Assembly: GCA_016703745.1 (NCBI GenBank)
Contig: JADJBK010000006.1
Coordinates: forward strand, 1,674,001 to 1,738,000
Direction of reading: 5' to 3'
DNA from: Nitrosomonas sp.
Lineage (GTDB): Bacteria; Pseudomonadota; Gammaproteobacteria; Burkholderiales; Nitrosomonadaceae
DNA: 64,000 nt
Shown: positions 62,719 to 64,000 of the stretch, piece by piece
How the letters are laid out: every line of letters starts with the position of its first letter
Position numbering within the stretch: the stretch's first letter is position 1
The notes under the pieces: generated by a model
The model's input: the letters and a program-made list of their open reading frames with translations, nothing else
The model's database searches: none
What the model was told of the DNA's origin: nothing
Position numbers and translations under genes: made by a program

Positions 62719-64000
62719 ATGCGGATAACAAAAAAAACCATCATTTTTGCCTTGCTGACTGGCGTCGTATCCACCGGAGGACATGCCACAGACTTTAAAA
62801 AACAACAGGCGATACCGCCTGCGCAGACCGACACCCCATCCACAGTAAAACCAATCCAGGTAAACGAAGCCGGGAACCTGTCAACTGCTGACGCGGAACA
62901 GGCAATCAAGATCGCCGAAGGTGGAAACACAAAGGTGTTCAAAGAGATGGTGATTACCGGAGAGATTGAAAAAGATTCGCATTACACCTCGCCCTCCACG
63001 CGCGTGACACGTGAGATGATCGAACGTCAAAATGCCCAGACAACGGAAGAAGTACTCAAATACCAGCCCAGCCTGCAAATCCGGCAGCGTTACGTCGGTG
63101 ATCCCAATGGCGTACTGGGGATTCGTGGCGCAGACATGTTCTCAACCGGGCGCAATATGGTCTTCGCGGACGGTATTCCACTGCATAATCATCTGCAGGC
63201 CTCTTTCAACGGTGCGCCGCGCTGGTCGATGGTCGGGCCGAATGAAATCGATGTGGTTGATGTCGTCTATGGCCCATTTTCCGCTGAGTACAGCGGCAAC
63301 GCTATTGGTGGCGTCGTCAACATCCGCACACGCATGCCACAACGGCAGGAGTTTTATGTGGAAGGCAGCGTGTTCGTTCAGCCCTACAAAATATATGGGC
63401 CCGATAAAGGTACGTTTGTCGGTGACCGTCAGTATGTTTCCTACGGCAACCGCATCAATGACAAATTTACCGTGTTTGCAGCCTATAACCGCCTGGAAGC
63501 GCAGTCGCATCCCCAGTCTTATTTTATCGATAATTCCGGTTTGTTTGACGTACCCGGAGGTACGCCAGTCGCCGGCGGAATTCGAGTGCGTGACTCGCGC
63601 GGCACGCCAAGCCTCATTTATGGCGACACCGGCCCGGAAAAAGTGAATACCCATTTATTTAAAGGAAAACTGGGATACGACATCACGTCAAACCTGCAGG
63701 CGGTCTTTACCGTGGCCTATGAAGACCGCAGTCGTAACCAGAAAAAGAACAAAACCTATCTGCAGGATGACCTGGGACAAGCCTTTTATGGCGATCGCCT
63801 GCCAAACTGTAACTCCGTGGCCACCTGCGCGACACCTGGCGTGGCCAGCTTCGATGGAACCCGCTTTGACGTGGATCAGCGTGGTTTTGGCGGCAGCAAG
63901 GATACCCGCGAGACCCTGAATCTGGGTTTGCGGATCAATGGTGCGCTGACACCACTGTGGGATATCGATGCCGCCATCAGTCATTTTAATGTCCTGAAAG
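62719..64000 (+). CDS. TonB-dependent outer-membrane receptor (5' part, cut by window end)
   Basis: The frame is open from ATG 62719 to the window end, 427 codons, GAGG upstream. Signal peptide (KKTIIFALLTGVVSTGGHA). Plug domain from about residue 95: TTEEVLKYQPSLQIRQRY, GIRGADMFSTGRNMVFADGIPL and VDVVYGPFSAEYSGNAIGGVVNIRT are the usual plug motifs. The barrel follows. An N-terminal ~75-residue extension is Ala/Pro/Gln-rich. Ligand unknown; its place opposite the biosynthetic cluster suggests uptake of the product or of a metal complex. Confidence 0.95.
   Translation, partial: MRITKKTIIFALLTGVVSTGGHATDFKKQQAIPPAQTDTPSTVKPIQVNEAGNLSTADAEQAIKIAEGGNTKVFKEMVITGEIEKDSHYTSPSTRVTREMIERQNAQTTEEVLKYQPSLQIRQRYVGDPNGVLGIRGADMFSTGRNMVFADGIPLHNHLQASFNGAPRWSMVGPNEIDVVDVVYGPFSAEYSGNAIGGVVNIRTRMPQRQEFYVEGSVFVQPYKIYGPDKGTFVGDRQYVSYGNRINDKFTVFAAYNRLEAQSHPQSYFIDNSGLFDVPGGTPVAGGIRVRDSRGTPSLIYGDTGPEKVNTHLFKGKLGYDITSNLQAVFTVAYEDRSRNQKKNKTYLQDDLGQAFYGDRLPNCNSVATCATPGVASFDGTRFDVDQRGFGGSKDTRETLNLGLRINGALTPLWDIDAAISHFNVLK

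Noticed and set aside
1..64000. tRNA, rRNA or known riboswitch
   Set aside because: No cloverleaf, rRNA segment or riboswitch core was found by eye; a covariance-model scan was not possible.

Overview
The window looks like chromosomal DNA from a betaproteobacterium, most likely a Nitrosomonas-like ammonia oxidiser. That is inference from the gene families present (a PEP-CTERM protein with an exopolysaccharide locus, a c-type cytochrome, a di-heme oxidoreductase, IS66/IS21 copies and many toxin-antitoxin modules); no 16S or nitrification gene lies here.

Layout. (1) 1-830: tail of an IS66 element cut by the window edge, plus a decayed tnpA. (2) 957-7400: a HARE-HTH/GIY-YIG protein, an ADP-ribosylglycohydrolase-like gene, then the origin-proximal block parB-parA-rsmG-mnmG read right to left, with a perfect 16-bp parS site upstream of mnmG. 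(3) 7.4-13.4 kb: a lipoprotein cytochrome c, a broken lipoprotein gene, a CHASE2 adenylate/guanylate cyclase and a di-heme oxidoreductase, followed by a small IS5-type MITE. (4) 13.6-20.9 kb: polysaccharide initiation and export genes (WecA-like transferase, Wzc, Wza, Wzb) diverging from a PEP-CTERM protein gene that has a sigma-54-type promoter candidate. (5) 21.25-27.6 kb: a nest of insertion sequences, with an IS66 split by a complete IS21-family element, butted against a truncated inverted IS66 that sits in the remnant of another IS21 copy. (6) 27.8-40.5 kb: a FitAB-like toxin-antitoxin pair, then a leftward polysaccharide operon (Wzy, Wzx, glycosyltransferases, Gfo/Idh dehydrogenases, heparinase-like lyase). 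Two toxin-antitoxin modules and a dehydrogenase remnant interrupt this operon. (7) 41.0-47.4 kb: HicBA, then an array of five complete MNT-nucleotidyltransferase/HEPN pairs, a lone MNT and several fragments. The array is flanked by 27-bp direct repeats. All five HEPN proteins keep the R-x4-H-x-Y motif. (8) 47.6-49.4 kb: two secreted proteins, one a right-handed beta-helix. (9) 49.5-64.0 kb: a biosynthetic cluster with a phosphopantetheinyl transferase, an outer-membrane barrel, a LolA-like periplasmic protein, an MMPL/RND transporter, an alpha-oxoamine synthase and a reducing type I polyketide synthase, diverging from a TonB-dependent receptor cut by the window end.

How the parts work together. 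The Wzb/Wza/Wzc/WecA genes and the 28.5-40.5 kb operon together resemble one Wzx/Wzy exopolysaccharide locus divided by the insertion-sequence pile. In the last cluster the synthase would build an acyl chain on its carrier domain, and the PLP enzyme would release it by condensation with an amino acid to give an amino ketone. The transporter, LolA-like and barrel genes would move the product outward. The synthase reading frame contains one in-frame TGA just before the carrier domain.

The two most notable items are the MNT/HEPN array and the polyketide synthase/alpha-oxoamine synthase/export cluster.
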